Below, piece after piece: positions 15,748 to 24,664 of a DNA stretch of 45,810 nt. The notes below the pieces were generated by a model, which was not told the DNA's origin, did no database searches, and was given only the letters and a program-made list of their open reading frames with translations. A program made the position numbers and the translations under genes. The DNA is taken from contig NZ_BAGN01000200.1 of NCBI RefSeq assembly GCF_000308835.1, positions 1 to 45,810 of the forward strand, given 5' to 3'. How positions within the stretch are numbered: position 1 is the stretch's first letter; every line of letters begins with the position of its first letter. The DNA comes from Nocardia vinacea NBRC 16497. Its GTDB lineage: Bacteria; Actinomycetota; Actinomycetes; Mycobacteriales; Mycobacteriaceae.

Positions 15748-16272
15748 TCAGAGCAGCCAGCCGGTCAGGGCGACAATCTCCGCGGCGATATCGGAGACCT
15801 CGCGGCCATCGGTGCCCACCCGATGCACCCAATCCGGGGCCTCGGCCTCCAGTTTCGCCGCCATCACCCGGCCGCGCTCGACGTGCTCATCCAGTGCACT
15901 ACCGATCTCCCGGCCCGCGAGCCGCTCGGCCGCAATCGCATCCGCACAGGTCAGCAGGACCGCGGTGACCTCCGGGTCCTCCCCCATCGCCGCGACCAGT
16001 TCACCGAGCACCCCCTCGAAAACGCTCGCGACATTCGTGTAAACCATCCGCCGATACCCGAGCGCACGGTAATTCGCCCACATCGCAGCAAGATTCCGCT
16101 CCGCGAGACTGTGCTCCCAAGGCGCGGGATACGCCAGATCCAGATTGTCCCCCTCGATCAAACAATGCCGCACCCGCGCCGCCGAAAGCCGCGCATGAAC
16201 CTCGAATGCCACCGTGGTCTTCCCGACCCCGGATCGACCACCGATGAACAAAGCCTGACTACGCAAGGTCAC
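15748..16272 (-). CDS. P-loop NTPase / small-molecule kinase-like protein
   Basis: 174 residues, GTG start at 16272. It begins with a beta strand and Walker A, ALFIGGRSGVGKTTVAFEVH (GxxGxGKT at residues 11-18). 'HCLIEGDNLDLAYP' follows, where the D is placed like the phosphate-acceptor or metal Asp of gluconate/shikimate-kinase-like enzymes. Later come 'VTAVLLTCADAIAAERLAGREIG' (Walker-B-like strand, then a LID-like Arg-rich helix) and the end 'IAAEIVALTGWLL'. The length and layout fit cytosolic kinases such as AAA_33 proteins that modify small molecules, sometimes antibiotics. Substrate unknown. It converges on the cyclase gene; a decayed copy of both gene ends lies between them. Confidence 0.75.
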   Translation of the reverse strand: MTLRSQALFIGGRSGVGKTTVAFEVHARLSAARVRHCLIEGDNLDLAYPAPWEHSLAERNLAAMWANYRALGYRRMVYTNVASVFEGVLGELVAAMGEDPEVTAVLLTCADAIAAERLAGREIGSALDEHVERGRVMAAKLEAEAPDWVHRVGTDGREVSDIAAEIVALTGWLL

Positions 16273-16353
16273 CTACCAACTCTGCCGCAACCAGTCCGTC
16301 CGGCGTGGGCACATTGCCGCACCTCGACGCATACCCGTCGATGCCCTCGCATG

Positions 16354-16660
16354 GTGTGCGGCCTGCCCGCGCAGTGGAGCCTGTGCACGGCGCGCAACCT
16401 GCGTTCGGCAGGCACCTGCGCCCGGCGAACAATCTGCGCTCCGCAAGCAAACACTGCCCGGCAGGCACCTGCGCCCCGCGAACAATCTGCGCTCCGCAAG
16501 CAAACGCTGCCCGGCAGGCACCTGCGCCCCGCGAACAATCTGCACTCCGCAAGCAAACGCTGCCCGCCTGGCAACCTGTGCCCGGCGAACAATCTTCTCG
16601 GCAGACAACCGCCGCCCGACAAACAACCGGTGCCCGGCAGGCGACCGGCAGCCTGCATTC
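16354..16660. repeat. 53-bp tandem repeat array
   Basis: Units start at 16407, 16460, 16513 and 16566. Each begins GGCAGGCACCTGCGCCCC and contains GCGAACAATCTGCG and CTCCGCAAGCAAACGCTGCC; copies 2 and 3 are almost identical, copy 4 diverges. Decayed units extend on both sides. There are no unique spacers, so it is not a CRISPR. It lies upstream of the kinase gene and downstream of the DUF255 gene. Confidence 0.85.
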
Positions 16661-16731
16661 GACATGCAATCAGGGCACTTCCTGCACCAGGCGCACTGTG
16701 TGAGGTCTGCGCGCAGCGGACGATCGGCGCT

Positions 16732-16767
16732 CAGCATGCAATCGGTGCGCAGCATGCAATCGGTGCG
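16732..16767. repeat. 18-bp tandem duplication
   Basis: Two perfect adjacent copies of CAGCATGCAATCGGTGCG, about 65 bp before the end of the DUF255 gene. A related CATGCAATC occurs at 16663. Confidence 0.85.
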
Positions 16768-16831
16768 CCGGGAACTCGGAGCGCGGACTTGATTGCGGTT
16801 GGGTGGGCCCAGCCGAGCGGGTGCGGTGGGG

Positions 16832-18895
16832 CTAGGGGCGGTTCAGGGAGGCGCGCAGCTCGGATGGGGTCGTTACGGGGAGGTCGCAGACGGAGCCGCG
16901 GCAGACGTAGGCGGAGGGGGCGCCGTCGACTGGGATGCGGTCGGTCAGGAGGGGGACCGAGTCGGTGGTGGCGGCGATGATGATGGTGCCGCCGGGGGCT
17001 TCGGCGCGGGCGGTGGCGATCAAATCCGTTGCCGTGGTTGCGGTGTCGGATAGGGCGATGGCTACCTGGAGGGGCCCGCGGAGCGCGGGTTCGGCGACGG
17101 TGAGCCATTGACCTGCCGAGCGTGGGACGCGGGCGAGGACGACGGCACCACGCCGGAGGGTCTGGTCGGCCAGTTCGCGGTAGCGCAGGGCCGGTTCCGG
17201 GGCGCTGGTGGCGGCGGCTGTGAGGAGGGCTTCGGCCAAGGCAGATGCGCCTGCGGGGGTTGCGCCGTCGATGGGATCGCGGGGGCGGGCGACGAGAGTT
17301 TCGGCGTCGTCGGCGGTGTCGAACCAGCTGCCGGGCGCAGTGTCGTCAGCGAAGTGGTGAATTGCCTTGTCCAGCAGTCGTTGTGCGTGTTCGAGCCAGT
17401 CGAGTCGGCCGGTGGCCTGGTGTAGGGCCAGCAGGCCGGTGACCAGCCAGGCGTAGTCCTCCAAGACGCCTGGCGACGCGCCGACCACGCCGCCGAGCGA
17501 GGCCCGGCGAACCCGGCCGTCGACCACGTGTTCGGCCAGTAGGAAGCGGGCACAGCGAGCGGCGGCCTCCACCCAATCGTCTTGCCGCAGTGCAGAACCC
17601 GCCTCGGCGAGTGCGGTAATCGCCATTCCGTTCCAGGCGGTCACTACTTTGTCGTCGCGGTCCGGCTGTGGGCGTCGAGCACGGGCCGCGCGCAGGGTCG
17701 CGCGGGCACGTTCGAAGCGTTCGCGGGCAGTCCCGTTGTCGGACAGCGCATCCGGATCGACATACCGGGTGAGCACCGAGGTGCCCTGCTCGAAATTCCC
17801 GGCGGTAGTTACTCCGAAAACCTCTGCAGCCCAAGCACCTTCGATAGGACCGAGTTCGCCGATCAGCTCCGCGGGTGTCCAGACATAGGTCGCGCCTTCG
17901 ACACCCGGTCCGCCCGACTCCAAGTGGGTGTCGGCGTCCAGCGCGGAGGCGAACCCGCCGTGGTCGGTGCCGAGGTCTTCGAGAATGAATTGCACCGTCT
18001 CGCGAGTAACCCGGTGCGCCAATGACTCTCGCTCAGGGCTTCGGCGGGCCAGATGCGCATAGGCGCGCAGCAATTGCGCATTGTCATAAAGCATCTTCTC
18101 GAAATGCGGCACCAGCCATGCGGCATCGACGGAGTAGCGCGCGAACCCGCCGCGCAACTGATCGTAGATCCCGCCGCGCGCCATGGCTTCGGCCGTCCGA
18201 TTCACCACATCGAAGGTCGCGGCATCGCCGGTGCGCTCCCAACTGCGCAGCAGCCCCTCCAACAAAGCCGATGGCGGAAACTTCGGCGCACCACCGAACC
18301 CGCCGTACTTGTGGTCTTCATCGCGCAGCACCGCGCCGACCGCATGATCGAGCAGTTCGGCCGAAATCGCCACATCGGCATCGGGCAGCCCGGCCGCCTG
18401 CGCACGCAGTGCGTCGGCCACCTGCGCGGAAGCCTTGTCCACCTCATCGCGCCGGGTGTTCCAGGTATCGGTGACTGCCGTGAGCAACTGGGTGAACGAT
18501 GGCATCCCACCGCGCGGCACCTTCGGGTAGTAGGTGCCGCAATAGAACGGCTCGCCCTCCGGCGTGAGGAAGCACGTCATCGGCCAGCCACCCTGACCGG
18601 TCATCGCCACCGTGGCATTCATATAGACCGCGTCCAGATCCGGACGCTCCTCCCGATCCACCTTGATGCACACGAAGTTGTCGTTCATCTGCGCCGCCGT
18701 CCGCGCATCCTCGAACGACTCGTGCGCCATCACGTGGCACCAGTGGCACGACGCGTATCCGACCGACAGCAGGATCGGCACATCGCGCTCACGCGCCGCC
18801 GCCAAGGCCGCCGGATCCCACTCCCGCCAATGCACCGGATTGTCCGCATGCTGTCGCAAATACGGTGAGGTCGCGCTACCCAGCAGGTTCACCAT
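16832..18895 (-). CDS. DUF255 thioredoxin-domain protein (YyaL/Rv1084-like)
   Basis: 687 residues. The N-terminal 160 residues are the DUF255 thioredoxin-like domain: SPYLRQHADNPVHWREWDPA, then 'SVGYASCHWCHVMAHESFED' with C50-H-W-C53, and 'KVDREERPDLD'. The rest is an (alpha/alpha)6-barrel-like region, as in N-acylglucosamine 2-epimerase-related folds ('GGIYDQLRGGFARYSVD', 'PHFEKMLYDNAQLLRAY', 'VVTAWNGMAITALAEAGSAL'). Family members are conserved from bacteria to animals (SPATA20); the biochemical role is not settled. Cytosolic, no signal. Corresponds to Rv1084 beside Rv1085c. Start ATG with GAGAGG upstream. Confidence 0.9.
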   Translation of the reverse strand: MVNLLGSATSPYLRQHADNPVHWREWDPAALAAARERDVPILLSVGYASCHWCHVMAHESFEDARTAAQMNDNFVCIKVDREERPDLDAVYMNATVAMTGQGGWPMTCFLTPEGEPFYCGTYYPKVPRGGMPSFTQLLTAVTDTWNTRRDEVDKASAQVADALRAQAAGLPDADVAISAELLDHAVGAVLRDEDHKYGGFGGAPKFPPSALLEGLLRSWERTGDAATFDVVNRTAEAMARGGIYDQLRGGFARYSVDAAWLVPHFEKMLYDNAQLLRAYAHLARRSPERESLAHRVTRETVQFILEDLGTDHGGFASALDADTHLESGGPGVEGATYVWTPAELIGELGPIEGAWAAEVFGVTTAGNFEQGTSVLTRYVDPDALSDNGTARERFERARATLRAARARRPQPDRDDKVVTAWNGMAITALAEAGSALRQDDWVEAAARCARFLLAEHVVDGRVRRASLGGVVGASPGVLEDYAWLVTGLLALHQATGRLDWLEHAQRLLDKAIHHFADDTAPGSWFDTADDAETLVARPRDPIDGATPAGASALAEALLTAAATSAPEPALRYRELADQTLRRGAVVLARVPRSAGQWLTVAEPALRGPLQVAIALSDTATTATDLIATARAEAPGGTIIIAATTDSVPLLTDRIPVDGAPSAYVCRGSVCDLPVTTPSELRASLNRP

Positions 18896-19063
18896 TTCAG
18901 CCTCTCACGTTCGCCGGAAGCGGGCACTCGAGGAGGTACCCGATTCGGACCGGCCATCACATTCTCGCCACTTGCCGACGGATATCGTCGCAACGCGAAG
19001 ACTCCGGCCGCTGGACCCCGGCTCGCAGAAATGAGTCGTGCCAGGCGGCTGTTAGAACGAACG

Positions 19064-19090
19064 AAGGCCCCGGATCCGCTCCGGGGCCTT
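19064..19090 (-). terminator. Rho-independent-like hairpin after the MFS gene
   Basis: A perfect 11-bp stem AAGGCCCCGGA / TCCGGGGCCTT with a 5-base loop, 19 bp beyond the MFS stop. On the minus strand it is followed by CGTTCGTTCTAAC, moderately U-rich. Confidence 0.8.
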
Positions 19091-19108
19091 CAGCGATTGC
19101 TCGATTCC

Positions 19109-20734
19109 CTAACGCAGCGCCGGTTCCGCAACCCTATGCGCCGAGACCACGTCATCTTCGAGCGTGGAGTCCGCATCCGAATGCATCGGGTCGAGGGCAG
19201 GGTCGATATCGACCGTGCGACGCAGCGGGCGGTTCGGAAGGAACGCGGTCGCGATCAGGGCGACGACCGTTGCGGCGGCGGCGATCAGGAAGATCCGGCC
19301 GGTCGCGTCGCCGTAGGAGGCGCGCACGATGGTGGCGATGGGTCCGGGGAGGGCATCGAGATCGAGATTGCCGCTGCCCGAGGAGGTGGTCTGAATACCG
19401 AGCTTGGCAAACCCTTGCCTGGACAGATCGCTGACCTGGGTTGCCAGCACCGAGCCAAGGACCGAGACACCGATCGCGCCGCCGAAGGTGCGGAAGAAGG
19501 CGACGCTGCTGGATGCCGCGCCGATATTGTGCACGCTCACGGTGTTCTGCACGGCCAGCACCAGGTTCTGCATCATCATGCCGACGCCGAGCCCGACAAC
19601 GGCAATGTAGATGCCGACCAGCCACAGGTTGGTCGCGTGGTCGATCGTGGACAGCAGCCCGAACCCGACCACCAGCAGCGCAGCGCCGCTGACGACGAAG
19701 CTCTTCCACTTGCCGAACCGGGTGATCAGCTGGCCGGAGCCGACCGACGCGGTCAGCATGCCCGCCACCAACGGGATTGTCAGAACACCCGCGACGGTCG
19801 GCGAGTAGCCGCGCGCGGTCTGGAAGTACTGACCGAGGAAGGTGGTCGCGCCGAACATGCCGACACCGACCGCGATCGAGGCGATGATCGCCAGACCCGT
19901 TGTGCGTTCGGTGACGATGGGCAGCGGGATGATCGGCGACTTCGCGCGGGACTCGACCCACACGGTCGCGATCAGCAGCAGCACACCCGCACCGACGTAG
20001 AGCGCAGATTCCGTGGAGAGCCAGGCGTAGTAGTTCGCCTTCCCGGCGAACGACACCCAGATCAGCAGCACCGAAACACCGGCGGTCAACAGCGCCGCAC
20101 CGAGCCAGTCGATCGACACGTCCGCCTTGCGCTCGGTGGGCAGCCGCAGCGTCCGCTGCAGCAGCACCAACGCGATCACCGCGATGGGCACGCACACGAA
20201 GAAGCACCAGCGCCAGCCGAGCGGGCTGTCGACGATGACGCCGCCGAGGATCGGCCCACCCGACATCGATACCGCCATTACCGCGCCCATGTAGCCCGAG
20301 TACCGACCGCGTTCGCGAGGCGCGACGATGGAACCGATGATCGCCACGACCAGGGCGGTCAACCCGCCCATGCCGATGCCCTGGATGACGCGCGCGACCA
20401 ACAGCACCGGCACGTTGTGGGCGAGTCCGGCGACGATCGAGCCGGCGACGAAAATGACGATGGCCGATTGGACCAGCAGCTTCTTATTGAACAGATCGGC
20501 GAACTTGCCCCAGATCGGAGTGGATGCGGCGTTGGCCAGCAGCGCCGTGGTGATGACCCAGGCGTATGCGGTCTGCGATCCCTGCAGATCGCCGATGATC
20601 GTGGGTAGCGCGGTCGAGACGATCGTGGTGCTGAGCAGCGCCGTGAACAGCGCGGCCAGCAAACCGGTCATCGCTTCGAGGATTTCGCGGTGGGTCATTT
20701 CCCGCCGCGGTGGCGCCTGGACTGATGTGGACAT
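19109..20734 (-). CDS. MFS drug exporter, DHA2 (EmrB/QacA) family
   Basis: 541 residues with about 14 TM helices. DHA2 features are motif D1-like 'LFTALLSTTIVSTALPTIIGDL' in TM1, motif A-like 'WGKFADLFNKKLL' (about residues 75-87), 'RVIQGIGMGGLTALVVAIIG' (motif B, Arg in TM4), and motif C 'GGPILGGVIVD' in TM5, typical of drug:proton antiporters. A 40-residue acidic tail follows the last TM. The upstream MarR gene is only 16 bp away, so both should be one transcript controlled by that MarR and its twin operators. Inferred role: proton-driven efflux of a toxic compound that is also the MarR ligand. Confidence 0.9.
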   Translation of the reverse strand: MSTSVQAPPRREMTHREILEAMTGLLAALFTALLSTTIVSTALPTIIGDLQGSQTAYAWVITTALLANAASTPIWGKFADLFNKKLLVQSAIVIFVAGSIVAGLAHNVPVLLVARVIQGIGMGGLTALVVAIIGSIVAPRERGRYSGYMGAVMAVSMSGGPILGGVIVDSPLGWRWCFFVCVPIAVIALVLLQRTLRLPTERKADVSIDWLGAALLTAGVSVLLIWVSFAGKANYYAWLSTESALYVGAGVLLLIATVWVESRAKSPIIPLPIVTERTTGLAIIASIAVGVGMFGATTFLGQYFQTARGYSPTVAGVLTIPLVAGMLTASVGSGQLITRFGKWKSFVVSGAALLVVGFGLLSTIDHATNLWLVGIYIAVVGLGVGMMMQNLVLAVQNTVSVHNIGAASSSVAFFRTFGGAIGVSVLGSVLATQVSDLSRQGFAKLGIQTTSSGSGNLDLDALPGPIATIVRASYGDATGRIFLIAAAATVVALIATAFLPNRPLRRTVDIDPALDPMHSDADSTLEDDVVSAHRVAEPALR

Positions 20735-20750
20735 CTACTACCTGACTCTC

Positions 20751-21218
20751 TTACGAAACCGGCTGGTGCTCATCGGTGCGGTGGATATGGGCGACGAGTG
20801 AGTTCCTGAGCTTGTGCACTGCCGCACACGCCTGCTCCGCTTCGTGTTCGTCCCAGTCCGCGAGGGCGGTCTGTAGGCCCGCGGCCCGCGACGCCCGAAC
20901 TCGTTGCAGCAGTTCGCGTCCCGCGTCGGTGATCCGGATGAGGGAAGCACGACCGTCGGTGGGGTCGGCCTGCCTGCTGATGTATCCGGCGGCGACCAAT
21001 TCCGCGACGTGCCTACTCAATACCGACGCGCTGAGGCACAGGTCGACGGCCAGGTCCACCTGTCGGCACGGCCCTTTGACCTCGAGGGTGCCCAGCACCG
21101 CGACCCCGCCGGGGAGCATGTCCCCTTCTTCCGGATGGATGAGGGCGAGGCGGATCGCCCGGCCGATCAGATACAGCTCCTTGATCAGGCTCTGCGCGGT
21201 ATCGGGTGAGACTGCCAT
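20751..21218 (-). CDS. MarR-family transcriptional regulator
   Basis: 155 residues from the ATG at 21218 (GGGAG five bases upstream); a GTG at 21233 is in frame but less well placed. The winged-helix domain runs from about residue 40 to 105: 'AVLGTLEVKGPCRQVDLAVDL', recognition helix 'SASVLSRHVAELVAAGYI', and the wing 'RQADPTDGRASLIRITDAG' with the MarR-type D-x-R-A/S basic tip. It is first in an operon with the DHA2 exporter. Two near-identical 26-bp boxes just upstream are likely autoregulatory operators. Confidence 0.9.
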   Translation of the reverse strand: MAVSPDTAQSLIKELYLIGRAIRLALIHPEEGDMLPGGVAVLGTLEVKGPCRQVDLAVDLCLSASVLSRHVAELVAAGYISRQADPTDGRASLIRITDAGRELLQRVRASRAAGLQTALADWDEHEAEQACAAVHKLRNSLVAHIHRTDEHQPVS

Positions 21219-21236
21219 GCCGACTCCCAGCACGAG

Positions 21237-21290
21237 ATTAATTGCTTGCAGTAAGCAACTATATATTAATTGCTTGCACTAAGCAACTAT
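21237..21290. promoter_or_regulatory. Twin MarR-type operators
   Basis: Two 26-bp copies (21237-21262 and 21265-21290), differing at one base, each containing the inverted repeat TTGCTTGCAGTAAGCAA (C for G in copy 2). They are spaced 28 bp start to start, just upstream of marR. The region is strikingly AT-rich for this genome, so the promoter of the marR-MFS operon probably overlaps them. Confidence 0.8.
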
Positions 21291-21353
21291 TGACCCGGCA
21301 TCGGCAGGCGAAAGACAGATATCGACTCGAACAGGATCTCGGCGGACGGCCGG

Positions 21354-24155
21354 TTACATATGCGGCATGCTCGCGGCGACCTCGCGCCGCGATCGCAGCC
21401 CGAGCTTGGCGAGGATGTTCGATACGTGGGACTGAACTGTGCGGCGCGACAAGAACATTTGCGCCGCGATATCGGAGTTGGTGCAGCCTTCGGCAACGAG
21501 CGCGGCTACCTTGCGCTCGGTATCGGTCAGCGCCGCCCAGCCGGATTTGGGCCGGTTGCGTCGACCGCGTACACCTCGCCGAATGTCGTACGGTCGCAGG
21601 CGCGCGACCGTCCGGGCGGTGTCCCACGATGCGCCGAGGCGGCTGTAGATCCCGATCGCGGTGTCCAGCGAACGGCGGGCATCGACATCGCGTCCCGCAG
21701 CGGCGAGCAGCACGGCGGCGTTCTCGTGAGCCTGCGCTTGGTAGAGCAGCCGTCCGGACCGCCGGAAGGCCCGGGCCGCCGCCAACAGGCTATTGGAATC
21801 GCGCTCGGCCAGACCTCGACACAGTAGTGCTGTCCCGATCCTGGAGGCGGTCGGCTGTCGCGCTACGAGTTCGTCTGCGCCGACCACTACCGACCGGGCC
21901 GCATCCGTATCGGCGAGGTCCGCGGCCAGTCGGGCGATATCCGGGAAGATGTAGTACAGCGTCGCCGCGGCCGAATGGTCGGCGAGTCGCTCATGGGTGT
22001 CGACGAGCAACTTCAAGGCGAGGTCCGGATGGCCGTGCGCCTCGTGCGTCAACGCCTTGGCCCACAGGTGCAGGTGCGCGTAGCCTGCGGTGCCCGCGAG
22101 GTCGTCCGCGATGGGAATACTGTCCACATCCGGCAGGAACGTGCCGCGGTGAATACCGATGAGCGCCGCGAGGCTACCCGCGACCGTCGAGTACCCGAGC
22201 ACGTCCGGCGCCGCGCCGGCGCCGCATTCGGCCACCGCGTCATCCCAGCGACCGTTCAGCAGGTAGAGCCGTGCCTTGGCGACCAAGTTCGCGGACTGGG
22301 ACACGCCAGAGACACGGTGGTTGTGCGCAATCGCCTGATTCAACACGTCTTCGGCATCCGTCAGGCGATCGAGCTCGATCAGACAAAGTGCCCGCAGCGC
22401 GTATGGATCGATTTGGTCCGGATCGGTACCGACGGTCGAGGCGATGGGTATCCGAGTGCTCAACTCCAGTGCCTCGATGAGATCGCCTCGGGTGTACCGG
22501 ACCGCGCCCACGGCGCTGAGGCCGTACCCGATAGTGCGGGGATCCCCGCTGGATTCCCCCATCGCGATCGCAATTCGACCCGCTCGCTCGGCCGTATCGA
22601 ACCGCTCGAGGAATACATTGTCCACCGCGTACATGCCGTGGAAGCGGCCCACCGCCCCGACATCGAGATCCATTGTGCTCAGCGCCGTTTCGGCGATATC
22701 TACGGCATCGGCGATTCGGCCCCGGACTCGGCAGGCCTGGGCGAGCAGCCAGCGCATTTCGATATCTTCGCCGTACTCCGACCGCGTCGAGAGCGCAACG
22801 CGCACTTCGGCCTCCGCCTCGGCAGCTCGACCGCTCCTCAGCAGTGCCTCGATATACCGGCGGATCAGCGGTGGGTTATCGGACTCCGTCGTCGCGCGCC
22901 GCAACAGCCGCACCGCCAGCTCGGGCGCTCTGAAAGCCAATTCGTCGGCTACCACTACCAGCCAGTCGACGCTGGTGTCATCGAGTTCGTAGTCGGCGAC
23001 CGCCAGATAATGTGCGATCCGCTCGATTGGCGCGTTGGTCGCCTGCAGTACCCGATCAGCCGTGCGCAGCAGACCAGCGCGCACCGTGGCAGGTAGCTGA
23101 TCCGACAGCACCCGCCGGATCAAGTCATGCCGGAACACCACTTCGGAGTCGACAAGTGCGAGCACTCCGGTCGCCATCACATCACTGACGACACTCCATA
23201 CATCCAGGAGAGAGCGGTCAAGAACCGCTGCCAGTTCCGTGACGTCGACGACCGGGCCGAGCGCGGCGGCAGTCGCCAGCACGTGCCGGGTCCGGCGCGG
23301 CAGAAAGTCCAACCTCCGTGAAATCGCCTGCGCGAGTGTGGCGGACGGGCGCTGCCCGGCGACAGCCTCGGGGATGTCGGCGGTGTCGGCGAGCACCGTG
23401 ATCGCCTGCTCACGCAGCAAGGCGGCGACCAATTCGGTGATGTAGCGCGGATTTCCGCTCGCACCCGCCACCTCCCGCAACAACCCCGGGCCGGGGGTGG
23501 CACCGACGATATGCGACACCAATTCCGCCGCTGCCCCGGCGGATAACCCGCCGAGTCGTATCAGCGGGGCGCGGCATGCGAGGAGTTCAGCCGATAGTGC
23601 GGTGAACGCCGAGTCCTGAGGCTGTGGGCGGGCACCCAGCAGCAGCAGTAGCGGTAGCTCATCGATGCGGGTGCACAACCGCTGCAACACCGACACGCTC
23701 GACGCGTCGGCCCAGTGGACATCGTCCATGATCAGCGCGAGTGGGCCGGTAGCGCACCAGGTCTCGACGTCATCGAGGATCGCCTCGGTGACGACGATCT
23801 CATGCCTTGCCTCGGCGTCGCGCGGCCGAAAGTCGCGGTCGAGCAAGGCAGGGATCGGATCTGCGCCTGGCGTGTCGGCGTCGAGCCAGGAGCGCAGCGC
23901 GGCGAACGGGACAGTCTGCCGTAGTTCGGTGGCGGCCCCGAGCCGAATATGCAGGCCCGCCGCCACGCACCGCACCCTGGCCGCGTCCAACAGAGACGTC
24001 TTGCCGATACCTGGTTCGCCCGCCACCAGCACGACGGCCCCCCGCCCCGCGGCGACCCGTTCCGCGAGCGCCGCCAGCATCTCGATCTCGCCATCACGAC
24101 CGATGACCACCGAGGTGCCGGATTCCGGGGATGGCCGCGTCAACGAACTTGGCAT
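21354..24155 (-). CDS. LAL-type LuxR regulator with AAA/STAND ATPase domain
   Basis: 933 residues. An N-terminal ATPase has Walker A GEPGIGKTS (residues 46-54) and Walker B-like 'LALIMDDVHWADASS' (about 138-152). A long helical TPR-like middle (about 390-830) follows. The C-terminal LuxR helix-turn-helix is 'LTDTERKVAALVAEGCTNSD' and 'FLSRRTVQSHVSNILAKLGL' (about 868-925). Large ATP-binding LuxR (LAL/MalT-like) regulators activate pathway genes after binding an inducer. The start lies 16 bases inside the end of the tRNA-Thr-editing-like gene, so it is the third gene of that operon. It probably regulates this operon or nearby genes. ATG at 24155 is the likely start, although the ribosome site is weak. 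Confidence 0.9.
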   Translation of the reverse strand: MPSSLTRPSPESGTSVVIGRDGEIEMLAALAERVAAGRGAVVLVAGEPGIGKTSLLDAARVRCVAAGLHIRLGAATELRQTVPFAALRSWLDADTPGADPIPALLDRDFRPRDAEARHEIVVTEAILDDVETWCATGPLALIMDDVHWADASSVSVLQRLCTRIDELPLLLLLGARPQPQDSAFTALSAELLACRAPLIRLGGLSAGAAAELVSHIVGATPGPGLLREVAGASGNPRYITELVAALLREQAITVLADTADIPEAVAGQRPSATLAQAISRRLDFLPRRTRHVLATAAALGPVVDVTELAAVLDRSLLDVWSVVSDVMATGVLALVDSEVVFRHDLIRRVLSDQLPATVRAGLLRTADRVLQATNAPIERIAHYLAVADYELDDTSVDWLVVVADELAFRAPELAVRLLRRATTESDNPPLIRRYIEALLRSGRAAEAEAEVRVALSTRSEYGEDIEMRWLLAQACRVRGRIADAVDIAETALSTMDLDVGAVGRFHGMYAVDNVFLERFDTAERAGRIAIAMGESSGDPRTIGYGLSAVGAVRYTRGDLIEALELSTRIPIASTVGTDPDQIDPYALRALCLIELDRLTDAEDVLNQAIAHNHRVSGVSQSANLVAKARLYLLNGRWDDAVAECGAGAAPDVLGYSTVAGSLAALIGIHRGTFLPDVDSIPIADDLAGTAGYAHLHLWAKALTHEAHGHPDLALKLLVDTHERLADHSAAATLYYIFPDIARLAADLADTDAARSVVVGADELVARQPTASRIGTALLCRGLAERDSNSLLAAARAFRRSGRLLYQAQAHENAAVLLAAAGRDVDARRSLDTAIGIYSRLGASWDTARTVARLRPYDIRRGVRGRRNRPKSGWAALTDTERKVAALVAEGCTNSDIAAQMFLSRRTVQSHVSNILAKLGLRSRREVAASMPHM

Positions 24156-24664
24156 GCCAGAGCCCGATCACCGATTCCGACTGGATCCGGCACCACCTCG
24201 ACATACCCGGAGGGGGAGACGGCAATGGATGGCAAATCCCATTGTCGTGCCGATTTTTCGGCGCGGCAGGCGACATTCCATCCGAACGGCATCAGGTGGA
24301 CACGTTCCCCGTATTGCCGCAGTTGCGCGGCAAGGTCCGAAAGCACGTCCAGTGTGTCGGCGATGTGGGTGAGGACATCGAGTGGATCGGCCTCCGGCGT
24401 GAACCGACTACCCGAGGTTGTGCAGTGCGGGATTCCGGCGATAACGATATGGGCCGCCTCGCTGAGGAGGCACAGGTACCGGATCGCGCGGACGGCCTCG
24501 GCGGTCAGGGGACAATCGCCGGGTTCGACGACGACTCGCACTACCAGGCAATCGATGAACCTCTGCGTCGACCCCACCGTCGCCGGGTCGACGGCTACGG
24601 CACAGGGGCCGGCCGCCACCAGGACGTATTCGAAATTGCGCCAACGACTTCCGACGCCCCTCAT
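24140..24664 (-). CDS. Stand-alone tRNA-Thr editing-domain-like protein
   Basis: 174 residues from the ATG at 24664, which follows GGGGGAGG at 8 bases. The layout resembles the N-terminal editing domain of archaeal threonyl-tRNA synthetases (tRNA-Thr_ED, D-Tyr deacylase-like fold): 'CLVVRVVVEPGD', helix 'LTAEAVRAIRYLCLL', strand 'HIVIAGIPHCTTSG' in place of VYPFAHLSS, helix 'DPLDVLTHIADTLDVLSDLA', then 'GERVHLMPFGWNVACRAEK', matching 'APFGWYKAFE...K'. The editing domain removes Ser from tRNA-Thr. The usual HLSS is here HCTTS, so the chemistry may differ. No catalytic or anticodon domains are present. It sits between cupin and LuxR genes. Homology is by pattern only. Confidence 0.5.
   Translation of the reverse strand: MRGVGSRWRNFEYVLVAAGPCAVAVDPATVGSTQRFIDCLVVRVVVEPGDCPLTAEAVRAIRYLCLLSEAAHIVIAGIPHCTTSGSRFTPEADPLDVLTHIADTLDVLSDLAAQLRQYGERVHLMPFGWNVACRAEKSARQWDLPSIAVSPSGYVEVVPDPVGIGDRALACQVR

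Larger units (their letters stand above)
16273..16831. other. Gene-free spacer filled with repeats
   Basis: No convincing gene between two minus-strand genes. Most of the spacer is a 53-bp tandem array plus a doubled 18-bp unit, both listed separately. Open frames across it (Cys- and Arg-rich on the minus strand) exist in all three frames, which is expected from a repeat whose period is not divisible by three. Confidence 0.7.

Noticed and set aside
16354..16660. CRISPR-like periodicity
   Set aside because: Units are contiguous with no unique spacers and no cas genes are in the window; it is a plain tandem repeat.
16259..16755. Cys/Arg-rich minus-strand open frames of 129-160 codons
   Set aside because: They run through the 53-bp repeat in several frames at once, show no family pattern and lack ribosome sites.
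19031..20608. 525-codon plus-strand frame opposite the MFS gene
   Set aside because: Asp/Arg/Gln-rich antisense frame; the minus strand encodes a clear 14-TM transporter.
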